NCBI RefSeq assembly: GCF_002327105.1
Contig: NZ_CP023406.1
Location: 434,001-498,000 of the forward strand
Length of the DNA: 64,000 nucleotides
Direction: 5' to 3'
Source: Luteimonas chenhongjianii
Lineage (GTDB): Bacteria; Pseudomonadota; Gammaproteobacteria; Xanthomonadales; Xanthomonadaceae
Shown: positions 51,958 through 60,944 of the stretch, piece by piece
How positions within the stretch are numbered: the stretch's first letter is position 1
Layout: each line of letters opens with the position of its first letter
Translations under genes and position numbers: made by a program
The notes under the pieces: generated by a model
Databases searched by the model: none
What the model was told of the DNA's origin: nothing
The model's input: only the letters and a program-made list of their open reading frames with translations

Positions 51958-54027
51958 ATGTCGCAACAGATCTACCAGGCCCTGCAACGCGGCGCGAATG
52001 CCGAAGCCGCCGCACTGGCCCACCAGGCCATGGCCACCGCGCCCACCGACGTCGAGACCCTGAGCGCGGCCGCGCTGGCGTTCCGCTCGAACGGCGATCG
52101 CGACGCCGCGCTGTCGACGATCGATGCGGCCATTGCGCAGATGCCCGACAACGCGGAACTCCATTTCCTGCGCGCGGGCATGCTGCTCGACACGCGCGAC
52201 CTGGGCGGCGCGCAGGCCGCGCTCGCGCAGACCATCGCGCTCGATCCCAACCAGTACGGCGCCTATGTCGTGCAGGCGCAGATGGCGATCGGCCGCAACG
52301 ACCTCGCCGAGGCCGAACGCCAGAGCAAATTGGCCGCGCGCGTCGCCCCCGAGCACCCGTGGACGCTGATGCTGGAAGGCACCGTGGCCTCGCGCCGCGG
52401 CGATCACGATCGCGCCCTGTCGCTGCTGACGGCGGCGTCGCAGCGCGCGCCCGAGGATGTGCAGGTGCTCAATGCACTGGGGTTCGCCTATCTCGCCAAG
52501 GGCCATCTCGCGTTCGCCGAACAGGCGTTCCGGCGCATCCTGGAGAAGACCGGTCACGCGCCGCTGCGCGGGCTGCTGGCGCAGATCCTGTTCCAGCAGG
52601 GCCGCCCGGCCGAGGCCGCCGACGAGATCGCCGCGCTGATGACCGACCCGGCCCATGTCTCCCCGTCCATGCAGACCTTCGCCGGTGAGCTCGAGCTGCA
52701 GGCCCGGCGCTTCGACCGTGCCAGGCCGCTGCTGCAGGCCGCGTTCGCGGCCCACCCCGAATCACGCCGCGCCACCAACGGGCTGCTGCTGCTCTGGGAA
52801 GCCACGGGCAACACCGAGGACACCCGCGACACGCTCGACGCCGCGCTGGCACGCGATGCGCAGTGGGACCACCTGTGGCTGGCGCGCCTGGCGATGGAGA
52901 GCTTCGGCAGCGACGTCTCGCGCGAACTGATCGCGCGCTGGACCGCGGCGCGTCCGGAACATGTGCCGGCGCTGCAGGCGCAGCTGGCGCTCGAGGCCGG
53001 CACCGGCGAACTCGAGGCCGCGGAAGCCACCGCGCGCAAGATCGCCGAATTGCAGCCGGGCCACGGCAATGCCAACGAATTCCTGTTCAACCGGCTGCTC
53101 GGACGTGATCCCGATGCCGCGGTCGCCTTTGCCGAAGGCCTGCTCCCGGCCGCCAGTGCGCCTGCGCGCGTGATGCTGCGCCGCTGGATCGCGATGGCGC
53201 AGGACAAGGCCGAGCGGCCTGCCGACGCCATGGCCACCTGGATGGCGCTCAATGTCGAGGCGACCGCCAACGTCGGCGCCCCGCCGGCGCCCTCGGCCGC
53301 GCCGGCCAGCTGGCCGGAGATCGGCACCGTCGAAGGCACGGTGCGGCCCACGGTGTTCCTCTACGGTCCACCCGGCGCGCAGGCGGACCGCATCGCCAAT
53401 CCGCTGCAGCGCGCGCTGCCCGAATTCCGCAGCGACCGCTTCACCACGCCGATCCAGGATGCCTTCCAGGACACCACGGCGCCCGTGCGCCTGGCCGCTG
53501 GTGAATTCACCGGCGAACAGGTCGCCGACAGCTGGGTGGCGCAACTGCCCGCGCGCGGCATCGGCGATGGGGCGGTCATTGACTGGCTGCCGTTCTGGGA
53601 CAACGCCTGGCTGCTGGCGCTGCGGACACGGATGCCCCACGCACGGCTGCTGCTGGCGCTGCGCGACCCGCGCGACATGCTGCTCGACTGGCTCGCCTAC
53701 GGCACGCCGCTGGCGATGAAGATCACCGATGCCGACAGCGCGGCGACCTGGCTGGCCGCGCATCTGGCGCAGCTCGCCGACCTCATCGAGCAGGACCTGT
53801 TTCCGCATACCGTCGTGCGTACCGACGCCCCGGGCGAGGATCTCGAGCGCCTGGCCTCGCGCTTTGCCGAGGCACTCGGCGTGCCGACGTTCCCGACTCC
53901 GCCGCGCGCGCTGCTCGGCCCCGACCGGATCCCGGCCGGCCGCTGGCTCGCCTATCGCGACGTACTCGCCGGCCCGATCGCGACCCTGACCCCGGTCGCG
54001 GTCCGCCTGGGCTACCGACAGGACTGA
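51958..54027 (+). CDS. TPR protein with C-terminal sulfotransferase-like domain
   Basis: The 689-aa cytosolic protein begins with about ten TPR units (residues 1-410; e.g. VLNALGFAYLAKGHLAFAEQAFRRIL). The C-terminal domain (about 430-689) resembles nucleotide-dependent sulfotransferases: TVFLYGPPGAQADRI in place of the PAPS loop, LLALRDPRDMLLDWLAY and a terminal RLGYRQD. The PAPS P-loop is not canonical, so activity is uncertain. Starts at 51949 (MSAMSQQ) and 51958 are both possible; the latter directly follows GGGATGTCCGCA. Confidence 0.8.
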   Translation: MSQQIYQALQRGANAEAAALAHQAMATAPTDVETLSAAALAFRSNGDRDAALSTIDAAIAQMPDNAELHFLRAGMLLDTRDLGGAQAALAQTIALDPNQYGAYVVQAQMAIGRNDLAEAERQSKLAARVAPEHPWTLMLEGTVASRRGDHDRALSLLTAASQRAPEDVQVLNALGFAYLAKGHLAFAEQAFRRILEKTGHAPLRGLLAQILFQQGRPAEAADEIAALMTDPAHVSPSMQTFAGELELQARRFDRARPLLQAAFAAHPESRRATNGLLLLWEATGNTEDTRDTLDAALARDAQWDHLWLARLAMESFGSDVSRELIARWTAARPEHVPALQAQLALEAGTGELEAAEATARKIAELQPGHGNANEFLFNRLLGRDPDAAVAFAEGLLPAASAPARVMLRRWIAMAQDKAERPADAMATWMALNVEATANVGAPPAPSAAPASWPEIGTVEGTVRPTVFLYGPPGAQADRIANPLQRALPEFRSDRFTTPIQDAFQDTTAPVRLAAGEFTGEQVADSWVAQLPARGIGDGAVIDWLPFWDNAWLLALRTRMPHARLLLALRDPRDMLLDWLAYGTPLAMKITDADSAATWLAAHLAQLADLIEQDLFPHTVVRTDAPGEDLERLASRFAEALGVPTFPTPPRALLGPDRIPAGRWLAYRDVLAGPIATLTPVAVRLGYRQD

Positions 54028-54048
54028 CCCGCCCCGACAGGAGCCACC

Positions 54049-54666
54049 ATGCGTATCCACAGCGACAGTTTCGAACCCGGCCGGCCGATTCCGGCGACCT
54101 ATGCGGTCGGCACCAGGGATGGCTTCGGCGGCAACCGCAACCCGCACCTGGCCTGGGACGACGTGCCCGCGGGTACGCGTTCATTCGCCCTGCTGTGCAT
54201 AGACCCCGACGCGCCAACGGATCCTTCGCTGGCCGGCAAGGCAGGGGTCGAGATCCCGGTCGAGCATCCGCGCGGCAGCTTTGTGCACTGGGCGGTGGTC
54301 GACCTGCCGGCCGAGCTGCGCGAGATCGCCGAGGGCAGCGCCAGCGACGGCGTGACCAAGGGCGGCAAGCGCAATCCGCCCGGGCCGGCCGGCGCCCGCC
54401 AGGGCCTCAACGACTACACCGGCTGGTTCGCGGGCGACGCCGGACTCGCGGGTGACTGGTTCGGCTACGACGGCCCGTATCCACCGCCCAACGACCTGCG
54501 CACGCACCGTTATTTCTTCCGGCTGTTCGCGCTCGACGTCGCCCGGCTCGATGTTCCCGAGCGCTTCACGGCGGGCGATGTGCTGCGCGCCATGCAGGGC
54601 CACGTACTGGCCGAAGCGCTGGTCTGGGGCAGCTATGCGCTGCATCCGCAGGCTGCGGCGGTCTGA
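54049..54666 (+). CDS. YbhB/PEBP family protein
   Basis: The 205-aa phosphatidylethanolamine-binding-like protein has the family pattern NRNPHLAWDDVPAGTRSFALLCIDPDAP, FVHWAVVDLPAELREI, and GYDGPYPPPNDLRTHRYFF. PEBP proteins bind small anionic ligands; bacterial members are mostly uncharacterised. GACAGGAGCCACC precedes ATG 54049. It follows the sulfotransferase-like gene by 21 bp and may share its transcript. Confidence 0.88.
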   Translation: MRIHSDSFEPGRPIPATYAVGTRDGFGGNRNPHLAWDDVPAGTRSFALLCIDPDAPTDPSLAGKAGVEIPVEHPRGSFVHWAVVDLPAELREIAEGSASDGVTKGGKRNPPGPAGARQGLNDYTGWFAGDAGLAGDWFGYDGPYPPPNDLRTHRYFFRLFALDVARLDVPERFTAGDVLRAMQGHVLAEALVWGSYALHPQAAAV

Positions 54667-54933
54667 GGCCGCGACGCGGCGCTGACCGCTGTCCGCAGGC
54701 CCCGCGCTTGCAGTCGCGACCGGCCGGCGAGGTGGACAGGCCCTGAGCGGGTGCCCGGGTCGTTGACCGAGCCGCGCGCGGCGATGCTCGCGTTGCACCG
54801 TGGCCGCGAGGCCTGCTGCCCGCATCCGCAGGCAGTCCGCCTGGGCCCGGTCAGCCGGGCGGGCCGGAGGCTGCGGCCCCGGGGCCGAGCGTGACACGCC
54901 ATGCTCCGCGGCACCGCCCTGGCGCCGCGGCCG

Positions 54934-55755
54934 TCACTGCGCTGCGGTCTCCGACTCCACCACCGTGTCCAGCACATAGGCCTGCGCCGGCGCGTCGACC
55001 GCCGGCGCGGGCACGTCGAAGCGCTTCACGCGCACCACGCTGCGTACGCCATCCTCGAAGGTGAAGCCCTCGATCTCCTGCAACGGCGTCCAGTCCGCAT
55101 CGCCCGGCGTGCGGATGCCTTCGTCGTCGTAGCGCACCTCGCGCACCTGCAGGCAGCGTCCATCGGACGCGGGGTGCTCGCAGGCGATCCGCTCGGGCGC
55201 GACCTCGAGGAAGACCGTTTCGCCCGCGCCGCCGTAGCGCGTTGCCGCGGTCGGGGTGCCTTCGAACGTCAACACATCGCCGTTGTCGAGCGACAGCGTC
55301 AGCCGCGGCGGTGGTCCGACCGTAAGCGCGATGCGATGGGTACCGGGCAGTCGTTCAGCGATCGCCGATTCGCGCGCCGTCAGTGCCGGGTCGGCGCAGG
55401 CCATCAACGTGGAGATCACCTGGTCGACGGTGATGCGATCGTCGTCGAGGGCGACATTGCCCGCCATGTTGTTGCAGACATTGGACACCTGCACGCCACC
55501 GTCGGAGAAATCCAGCTGCAGCGCGTCTCCGCTGCCGCCGGTGAGCGCGTCGATGCCCGCCCCGGTTCCGGTCGTGGCCTCCACCAGACGCCAGTGGTAG
55601 GCCTCCAGGGCGGGGCGATGGTCGGCCGGCGCGGCATCCGGGATGGCTGCCGCTGCGTTGGATGGCGCTGTCGCGGCCGGGTCCGGCGATGACGATGGCG
55701 ACCCACCGCAGGCGGCCAGCGCCAGCGGCAACAGCAGGATCAGAGGGCGGTGCAT
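54934..55755 (-). CDS. lipoprotein with META (HslJ-like) and DUF4377 domains
   Basis: The 273-aa protein has signal MHRPLILLLPLALAACGG (Cys16) and a Ser/Pro/Ala linker. A META domain follows (residues about 50-165: YHWRLVEATTG, VSNVCNNMAGNV, MACADPALTARE), then a DUF4377 domain (about 180-270: CLQVREVRYDD, LQEIEGFTFEDGVRSVVRVKR, DAPAQAYVLDTVVE). These pairings occur in periplasmic or outer-membrane lipoproteins linked to stress or antibiotic resistance by name only. It stands alone between convergent and divergent neighbours. Confidence 0.85.
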   Translation of the reverse strand: MHRPLILLLPLALAACGGSPSSSPDPAATAPSNAAAAIPDAAPADHRPALEAYHWRLVEATTGTGAGIDALTGGSGDALQLDFSDGGVQVSNVCNNMAGNVALDDDRITVDQVISTLMACADPALTARESAIAERLPGTHRIALTVGPPPRLTLSLDNGDVLTFEGTPTAATRYGGAGETVFLEVAPERIACEHPASDGRCLQVREVRYDDEGIRTPGDADWTPLQEIEGFTFEDGVRSVVRVKRFDVPAPAVDAPAQAYVLDTVVESETAAQ

Positions 55756-55911
55756 GGCGTCTCCTCGCTCGGAACGGGCGGACCAGCTTAGCGGTGCGGA
55801 CGACAAGGTTCCGTTGCGCCCGGCCGGATGCGCGCCGGTCGATGTCGAGAACCGGCCTGCCGGATCGTCGTGATCACGAGACCGCCATCCCGGCGGCCAA
55901 GGAGACCCCCG

Positions 55912-56325
55912 ATGCGTGTCGATCCCTACCTCTATTTCGATGGCGACTGCGCTGCCGCGTTCCGGTTCTATGCCGGCCTGCTCGGCTGCACCGCACCGGT
56001 ACTGATGCCCTACGGCGACGATCCGACCTGCGCCGGGGGCGTTGCCGTAGCGCCCGACCGGATCATGCACGGCTGCATCGACATCGATGGCGGGTTCCTG
56101 ATGGGATCCGACGTGCCGCCGGGCACGCCGCTGCCACGTGCGCCACACGCCTTCGTCAGCCTGGGCGTGGACAGCGACGCCGACGCCGAGCGGATCTTCG
56201 CCGCGCTCGCCGAACGCGGCGAGATCCGCGCGCCGATGGCCGAGACCTTCTTCGCCCACCGCTTCGGCATGGTGGTCGACCGTTTCGGTACGGGCTGGAT
56301 GGTGCTGCGTAGCAAGCCCTGCTGA
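55912..56325 (+). CDS. VOC family protein, PhnB-like
   Basis: This 137-aa glyoxalase/dioxygenase-fold protein has the PhnB pattern: PYLYFDGDCAAAFRFYAGLLG, IMHGCIDIDGGFLMGSD, and RFGMVVDRFGTGWMV. GGAGA precedes ATG 55912. It is followed by a second VOC gene 29 bp later and then an ECF sigma factor, so the three probably form an operon. The function of PhnB-like VOC proteins is not established. Confidence 0.85.
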   Translation: MRVDPYLYFDGDCAAAFRFYAGLLGCTAPVLMPYGDDPTCAGGVAVAPDRIMHGCIDIDGGFLMGSDVPPGTPLPRAPHAFVSLGVDSDADAERIFAALAERGEIRAPMAETFFAHRFGMVVDRFGTGWMVLRSKPC

Positions 56326-56354
56326 TACACATGCCCCCGCACAGGAGACCCGCA

Positions 56355-56762
56355 ATGTTCCGTCCCCAGATCTACGTCAATCTGCCGGTCGAGGACCTCG
56401 ACCGCAGCGTGCGCTTCTTCACCGCGCTGGGCTTCGCCTTCGAACCGCGCTTCACCAACGAGAACGCGACCGCCATGATCATCGGCGAGGACAGTTTCGT
56501 CATGCTGCTGGTCAAGCCGTTCTTCCAGACCTTCACCAGCAGACCGCTGTGCGGGCGTGATCGCACCGCCGCGATCATCGCCCTGTCGCAGCCGGACCGT
56601 GCGAGCGTCGATGCGATCGTCGAGCAGGCCCGCGCGGCCGGCGCCACCGTACCCGGCCCGCCGGTCGACCACGGCCACATGTACCAGCACGCTTTCGAGG
56701 ACCCGGACGGACAGCTGTGGGAGGTGTTTTACATGGATGCCTCCGCATTCGACGCCGGATGA
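56355..56762 (+). CDS. VOC family protein, glyoxalase-like
   Basis: The 135-aa protein has QIYVNLPVEDLDRSVRFFTALGF at the N-terminus, FVMLLVKPFF in the middle and a C-terminal FEDPDGQLWEVFYMD, giving the paired beta-alpha-beta-beta-beta modules of the VOC fold with the usual metal-binding Glu. ACAGGAGACC precedes ATG 56355. Its stop overlaps an in-frame ATG of the sigma-factor frame (56759). Confidence 0.85.
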   Translation: MFRPQIYVNLPVEDLDRSVRFFTALGFAFEPRFTNENATAMIIGEDSFVMLLVKPFFQTFTSRPLCGRDRTAAIIALSQPDRASVDAIVEQARAAGATVPGPPVDHGHMYQHAFEDPDGQLWEVFYMDASAFDAG

Positions 56763-56848
56763 GCGCCGCCCCGTGCGCGATGGAGCGCCGACCGCGACGA
56801 CGCAGTGCGGCTTGCCCGGCCGCGGCTGCGGTGCTGTCATCGCCGGCG

Positions 56849-58129
56849 ATGGACACCGCCGCCCTGCATCGCACGATCGACCGCCTGTGCCGCGAGGAGC
56901 GGCCCCGGATCATCGGCGGCCTGATGCGCCTGGTCCACGATCTCGATCTCGCCGAGGAACTGGCCCAGGACGCACTGCTCGCGGCGCTGGGACGCTGGCC
57001 GCAGACCGGCCTGCCGGATAACCCGGGCGCCTGGCTGATGACCACCGCCCGCCACCGCGGCATCGACCGCCTGCGCCGCAGCCGCCTGCTCGATGCCCGC
57101 CATGCCGAACTCGCGCGCGAGATCGAGCAGGCGCAGCGCGATGCCGAAACGCGCGCCGAGGAGGCGCGCGACGATGTGATCGGTGACGACGTGCTGCGGC
57201 TGATGTTCGTGGCCTGCCATCCGGCGCTGACGATCGAATCGCAGGTCGCGCTGACCCTGCGCCTGATCGGCGGCCTGACCACCGACGAGATCGCGCGCGC
57301 GTTCCTCGTGCCCGAGGCCACGATCGCCCAGCGCATCGTCCGCGCCAAGCGCGGGATCGCGAAGGCCGGCACGCCGTTCGAGGTGCCGCGGCGTGCGGAC
57401 CTGCCGGCGCGGCGCTCGGCCGTGCTGCACGTGCTCTACCTGGTGTTCAACGAAGGCTTTGCTGCAAGCAGCGGCGCGCACTGGGCACGTCCGGACCTGT
57501 GCGCCGAAGCCCTGCGGCTGGTGCGGGTGCTGGCCGGGCTGATGCCGCGCGAGCCGGAAGTCCATGCACTGGAGGCGCTGATGGCGCTGCAGGCCTCGCG
57601 CCTCGCCGCGCGCACCGATGCCCACGGTCACCCGGTGCTGCTCGCCGAGCAGGACCGCGCGCGCTGGGACCACGCGCTGATTGACGCCGGTCTCGCCGCA
57701 TTGGCGCGCGCACAGGCCGTGCGCGGGCCGGCGGCGCCCGCCGCCTACGAGCTGCAGGCCGCGATTGCCGCCTGCCATGCCCTCGCGCCCGCGGCGGACG
57801 CCACCGACTGGACGCGCATCGCTGCGCTCTACGGACGCCTGCTGGCCCTGACCGGCTCACCGGTGGTCGCCCTCAACCGCGCGGTCGCGACCGGCATGGC
57901 CGCCGGCCCGGCGGCGGCGCTGCCCCTGGTGGACGCGCTCGCCGATGATCCTGCGCTCGCCAGCTACCACCTGCTGCCGGGGGTGCGCGGCGATCTGCTG
58001 GCGAAGCTCGGTCGGCATCCCGAGGCCGCCGCCGCCTTCGAGCGGGCGGCGTCACTGGCGCGCAATCCGCGCGAGCGCGACTGGTTGAGTGGCCGCGCGG
58101 CGGAATGTCGCGCGCAGGCATCTCCTTGA
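56849..58129 (+). CDS. ECF42-like sigma factor with C-terminal TPR-type extension
   Basis: The 426-aa protein has a sigma-70 region 2 (LVHDLDLAEELAQDALLAAL, PDNPGAWLMTTARHRGIDRLRR), region 4 (RLIGGLTTDEIARAFLVPEATIAQRIVRAKR) and a 200-residue extension beginning VLYLVFNEGF. This is the layout of the ECF42 group, which has no anti-sigma factor and usually lies beside DGPF/YCII genes; here two VOC genes take that place. ATG 56849 directly precedes the sigma domain. ATG 56759 overlaps the VOC stop, but the intervening codons lack the local GC3 bias. Confidence 0.85.
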   Translation: MDTAALHRTIDRLCREERPRIIGGLMRLVHDLDLAEELAQDALLAALGRWPQTGLPDNPGAWLMTTARHRGIDRLRRSRLLDARHAELAREIEQAQRDAETRAEEARDDVIGDDVLRLMFVACHPALTIESQVALTLRLIGGLTTDEIARAFLVPEATIAQRIVRAKRGIAKAGTPFEVPRRADLPARRSAVLHVLYLVFNEGFAASSGAHWARPDLCAEALRLVRVLAGLMPREPEVHALEALMALQASRLAARTDAHGHPVLLAEQDRARWDHALIDAGLAALARAQAVRGPAAPAAYELQAAIAACHALAPAADATDWTRIAALYGRLLALTGSPVVALNRAVATGMAAGPAAALPLVDALADDPALASYHLLPGVRGDLLAKLGRHPEAAAAFERAASLARNPRERDWLSGRAAECRAQASP

Positions 58130-58284
58130 GACGCCCTCGCGCGATACCTCGTCGGCCGGCGGCCAAGGTCCGACAGCGATGTGATCGTGGGCCACGGTCC
58201 CGCGACATTGCACGGGCGTGTCTTCATACATCCCGGACGGTGGCCTGCGCGCCGGCTCGACCACCAGACCTACCGCGGCGAACC

Positions 58285-59973
58285 TCAGTCGCGCAGATGC
58301 ACCAGGACGCGGCGCGGCCAGGCGGCCAGCAATGCCCAAAGGCCACCCACGCCTGCGACCCAGGTCGCGACCGGCAGACCGATGAAACCCGGGCCACCGG
58401 CTTCAAGCGCGTAGAGCACCGCGGCGACGATCAGCAGGCCGACGCCGAGGATGGCCGCGACCACGCGCTTCTGCATGCCCTGCATGGTCGCGGTCAGTGC
58501 GGCGAGATCGTCGGAGCGCATGCGCAGTTCGTGGCGGCCTTCGACCTGCTGCTTGAGCCAGCCGTGCAGCAGGCGCGGCATGTCGGGCGCCTGGGTGATC
58601 AGTTCCGGGAGGCGGTCGCGGAATTCGCGCGCCAGGCGCTGCGGGCTGTAGCGCTCGACGAGGATGCGCTCGAGCACCGGCCGCGCGACCGCCCAGATGT
58701 CGAGCTTGGGATCGAGCAGGCGACCGATGCCTTCGATGCTCAGCAGGGTCTTCTGCAGCAGGATCAGCTGCGGCTGCAGGGTCAACTGGTAGCGCTGCGC
58801 GGTGCGGAACAGTTTGCCCAGCACCTCGCCGAGCGAGATCTCCGACAGCGGCCGGGTGAAGTACGGCTCGCAGACCGAGCGCACCGCCGCTTCGAGTTCG
58901 TCGATGCGGATGTGCGAGGGCATCCAGCCGGCCTGGATGTGCAGCTCGGCGATGCGCCGGTAGTCCTGGCGGAAGATCGCCATGAAGTTCTCGGCGAGGT
59001 AGTACTGATCCTCGCGCGAGAGCTGGCCCATGATCCCGAAATCCAGCGCGATGAAACGCGGATTGGTCTTGCGGTCCGGGTCGACCCAGATGTTGCCCGC
59101 GTGCGCATCGGCATGGAAGAAGTTGTCGCGGAAGACCTGCGTGTAGAACACGCGCACGCCCTTGGCCGCGAGCGCCTTGCGGTCGATGCCCGCGGCATCG
59201 AGCGCGACGATGTCGTCGCTGGGAATGCCGTGCACCCGCTCGAGCGTGAGCACGCGCTGGGTGGTGCGCTCCCACACGGGGGCGGGCACGTAGAGATCCT
59301 GCGAGCCAGTCCAGAAGCGCCGCAGTACGGACGCATTCGCGCCTTCGCGCTGCAGGTCGAGTTCGGCGGCCAGCGTGTTCTCGATCTCGGCCACGACTTC
59401 GCGCGGACGGATCTTGTCGGCATTGGGATGGGTGCGATCGACCAGCGCGGCGAGGTTCTTCAGCAGGGCCACGTCGGCGGCGATCTGCTTCTCGATGGTC
59501 GGCCGCAGCACCTTGACCACGACGTCGCGGCGCGGATTGCGTTCGTCGGCGGGCAGCGTCGCCGCATGGACCTGGGCGATCGAGGCCGACGCCAGCGGTG
59601 TGGTGTCGAAGCTCTCGAAGGCCAGCGCGATCGGCAGGCCGAGCTCGCGCTCGATGATCGCCTGGGCCAGCGCGCCATCGAACGGCAGCACCCGATCCTG
59701 CAGCAGGGCGAGATCGTCGATGATGTCGGGCGGCACCAGGTCGCGGCGGGTCGAGAGGATCTGTCCGAACTTGACGAAGATCGGCCCGAGTTCCTGCAGC
59801 GCCAGACGCAGACGCGCGCCGCGCGACTGCGCGGCGATATCGGCCGAGGCGCGCGGCACGAACGGACGCGCGAGCTTGAGCCAGCGCTCGGCGGGGGTGC
59901 CGTCGAACAGGTCATCGAGGCGATAACGCAACAGCACCCGGCCGATGCGCGACGCGCGCAGCACACCTCTCAT
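58285..59973 (-). CDS. ubiB: ubiquinone biosynthesis accessory ATPase UbiB
   Basis: This 562-aa atypical kinase-like protein has the KxGQ motif ([19 protein letters not shown], about residues 68-86), the Ala-rich nucleotide loop [18 protein letters not shown], the [11 protein letters not shown] catalytic-loop equivalent and [10 protein letters not shown]. Two hydrophobic helices end the protein ([39 protein letters not shown]). UbiB supports ubiquinone synthesis, probably by extracting lipid intermediates. Its start overlaps the ubiJ stop (ATGA). Confidence 0.94.
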   Translation of the reverse strand: MRGVLRASRIGRVLLRYRLDDLFDGTPAERWLKLARPFVPRASADIAAQSRGARLRLALQELGPIFVKFGQILSTRRDLVPPDIIDDLALLQDRVLPFDGALAQAIIERELGLPIALAFESFDTTPLASASIAQVHAATLPADERNPRRDVVVKVLRPTIEKQIAADVALLKNLAALVDRTHPNADKIRPREVVAEIENTLAAELDLQREGANASVLRRFWTGSQDLYVPAPVWERTTQRVLTLERVHGIPSDDIVALDAAGIDRKALAAKGVRVFYTQVFRDNFFHADAHAGNIWVDPDRKTNPRFIALDFGIMGQLSREDQYYLAENFMAIFRQDYRRIAELHIQAGWMPSHIRIDELEAAVRSVCEPYFTRPLSEISLGEVLGKLFRTAQRYQLTLQPQLILLQKTLLSIEGIGRLLDPKLDIWAVARPVLERILVERYSPQRLAREFRDRLPELITQAPDMPRLLHGWLKQQVEGRHELRMRSDDLAALTATMQGMQKRVVAAILGVGLLIVAAVLYALEAGGPGFIGLPVATWVAGVGGLWALLAAWPRRVLVHLRD

Positions 59974-60611
59974 GCAGCAGGCCCGTGCTGCAGTCGCGAC
60001 ACGCGCGCCGACAGTCGTTCGACATCGTCGCGCAGGACATCGACATCGTCGTGGAACGCCGCCAGCTCGTCGCGGCCGAGGACATCGCGCGATTCCTCGG
60101 TGACGTATTCGACCGCGCTTTCGGTCAGCGTTCCGCCCAGATCCTTTGCCTGTCGCAGCGCCGCGGCGAACGCATTGGCCACCTGCACGCCGATCACGTC
60201 CCCGAACACGGCGACGAAGGGCTGCTGCCAGTCGGGATCGAAACTGCCCGCCAGCTTCTGCAGGCGACGCGCGAGTTCGGCGTCACCGGAAACGCGCACC
60301 TTGCCGATCGGCGGGGCATCGTCCCGGCGCAGGAATGGCAGCTGCGACAACATGCCGGCGAGCGTGGTCCGCACGGCGAGATCGGGCTCGAGCGCCGCGT
60401 CGACCGGGCCGACGCACAATCTCTCGCCTTCGACCCGCAGTTCAAGGGCAAGCGGCGGGGAGGCGAGCGTCAACGCGATGCGCTGGCCATGCAGGCCGAT
60501 CAATGCCGCACGTGTGTCGGCATCGAGTGCGAGCGCCCGGTTGAGCGCGGTTTCCAGCGCACGTCCGGCAATCGGCTTGAGCATCGCGAAAGGAGAAGGG
60601 AGTCCGGCCAT
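59970..60611 (-). CDS. ubiJ: UbiJ, SCP2-domain ubiquinone biosynthesis factor
   Basis: This 213-aa protein has an N-terminal SCP2-like lipid-binding domain ([28 protein letters not shown]) and a C-terminal helical segment ending with a coiled coil ([22 protein letters not shown]). UbiJ is a scaffold of the soluble Ubi complex. The downstream overlap with ubiB is typical (ubiE is not here). A TACAAT -10 only 6 bp before ATG 60611 implies a leaderless mRNA or a downstream start; ATG 60584 is the alternative but lacks a ribosome site. Confidence 0.88.
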   Translation of the reverse strand: MAGLPSPFAMLKPIAGRALETALNRALALDADTRAALIGLHGQRIALTLASPPLALELRVEGERLCVGPVDAALEPDLAVRTTLAGMLSQLPFLRRDDAPPIGKVRVSGDAELARRLQKLAGSFDPDWQQPFVAVFGDVIGVQVANAFAAALRQAKDLGGTLTESAVEYVTEESRDVLGRDELAAFHDDVDVLRDDVERLSARVSRLQHGPAA

Positions 60612-60617
60612 GGCCGC

Positions 60618-60623
60618 ATTGTA
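60618..60623 (-). promoter_or_regulatory. -10 element (GCTACAAT) immediately upstream of ubiJ
   Basis: The minus strand reads GACGCTACAATGCGGCC followed by ATG. A start site 6-7 bp downstream would coincide with the ATG, suggesting a leaderless ubiJ-ubiB transcript. Confidence 0.45.
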
Positions 60624-60669
60624 GCGTCGGGCCGGCGAGCCCAGATGCGCCGGCCGGTACGGCGCGCGC

Positions 60670-60699
60670 AAAAGAAAACGCCCGCCAGAAGGCGGGCGC
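60670..60699 (-). terminator. rho-independent terminator after the DUF1328 gene
   Basis: On the minus strand CGCCCGCC-TTCT-GGCGGGCG is followed by TTTTCTTTT. It lies 25-30 bp after the DUF1328 stop and separates it from ubiJ. Confidence 0.85.
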
Positions 60700-60724
60700 T
60701 GGATCGATCTGGAGACGCTGACCG

Positions 60725-60883
60725 TTACGGGCCGCGACCACGCAGCATCGAGACCACAGCCAGGATCAGGAACACGACAAACAGGATCCAGGCGATATTG
60801 GTCGCGGCGCCAGCGACGCCGCTGAAGCCGAGTACACCGGCGATGATGGCAACGACAAGAAAAATAATGGCATAACGAAGCAT
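60725..60883 (-). CDS. DUF1328 small membrane protein (YtjA type)
   Basis: The 52-aa protein consists of two hydrophobic helices: [19 protein letters not shown] and [20 protein letters not shown], ending in a basic RGRGP. DUF1328 proteins are tiny, widespread in proteobacteria and of unknown function, often stress-induced. AGGAGA lies 8 nt before ATG 60883. An upstream in-frame start (60922) adds a non-conserved hydrophilic leader. Confidence 0.88.
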   Translation of the reverse strand: MLRYAIIFLVVAIIAGVLGFSGVAGAATNIAWILFVVFLILAVVSMLRGRGP

Positions 60884-60944
60884 GGGTTGATCTCCTAGGT
60901 CCCGTGGCGGTTCGGGTGCCACCCTATGCGGCCGGAAGTCGCGA

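Noticed and set aside
58105..60624. Long plus-strand open frame across ubiB and ubiJ
   Set aside because: Antisense shadow; ubiB and ubiJ are unmistakable on the minus strand.
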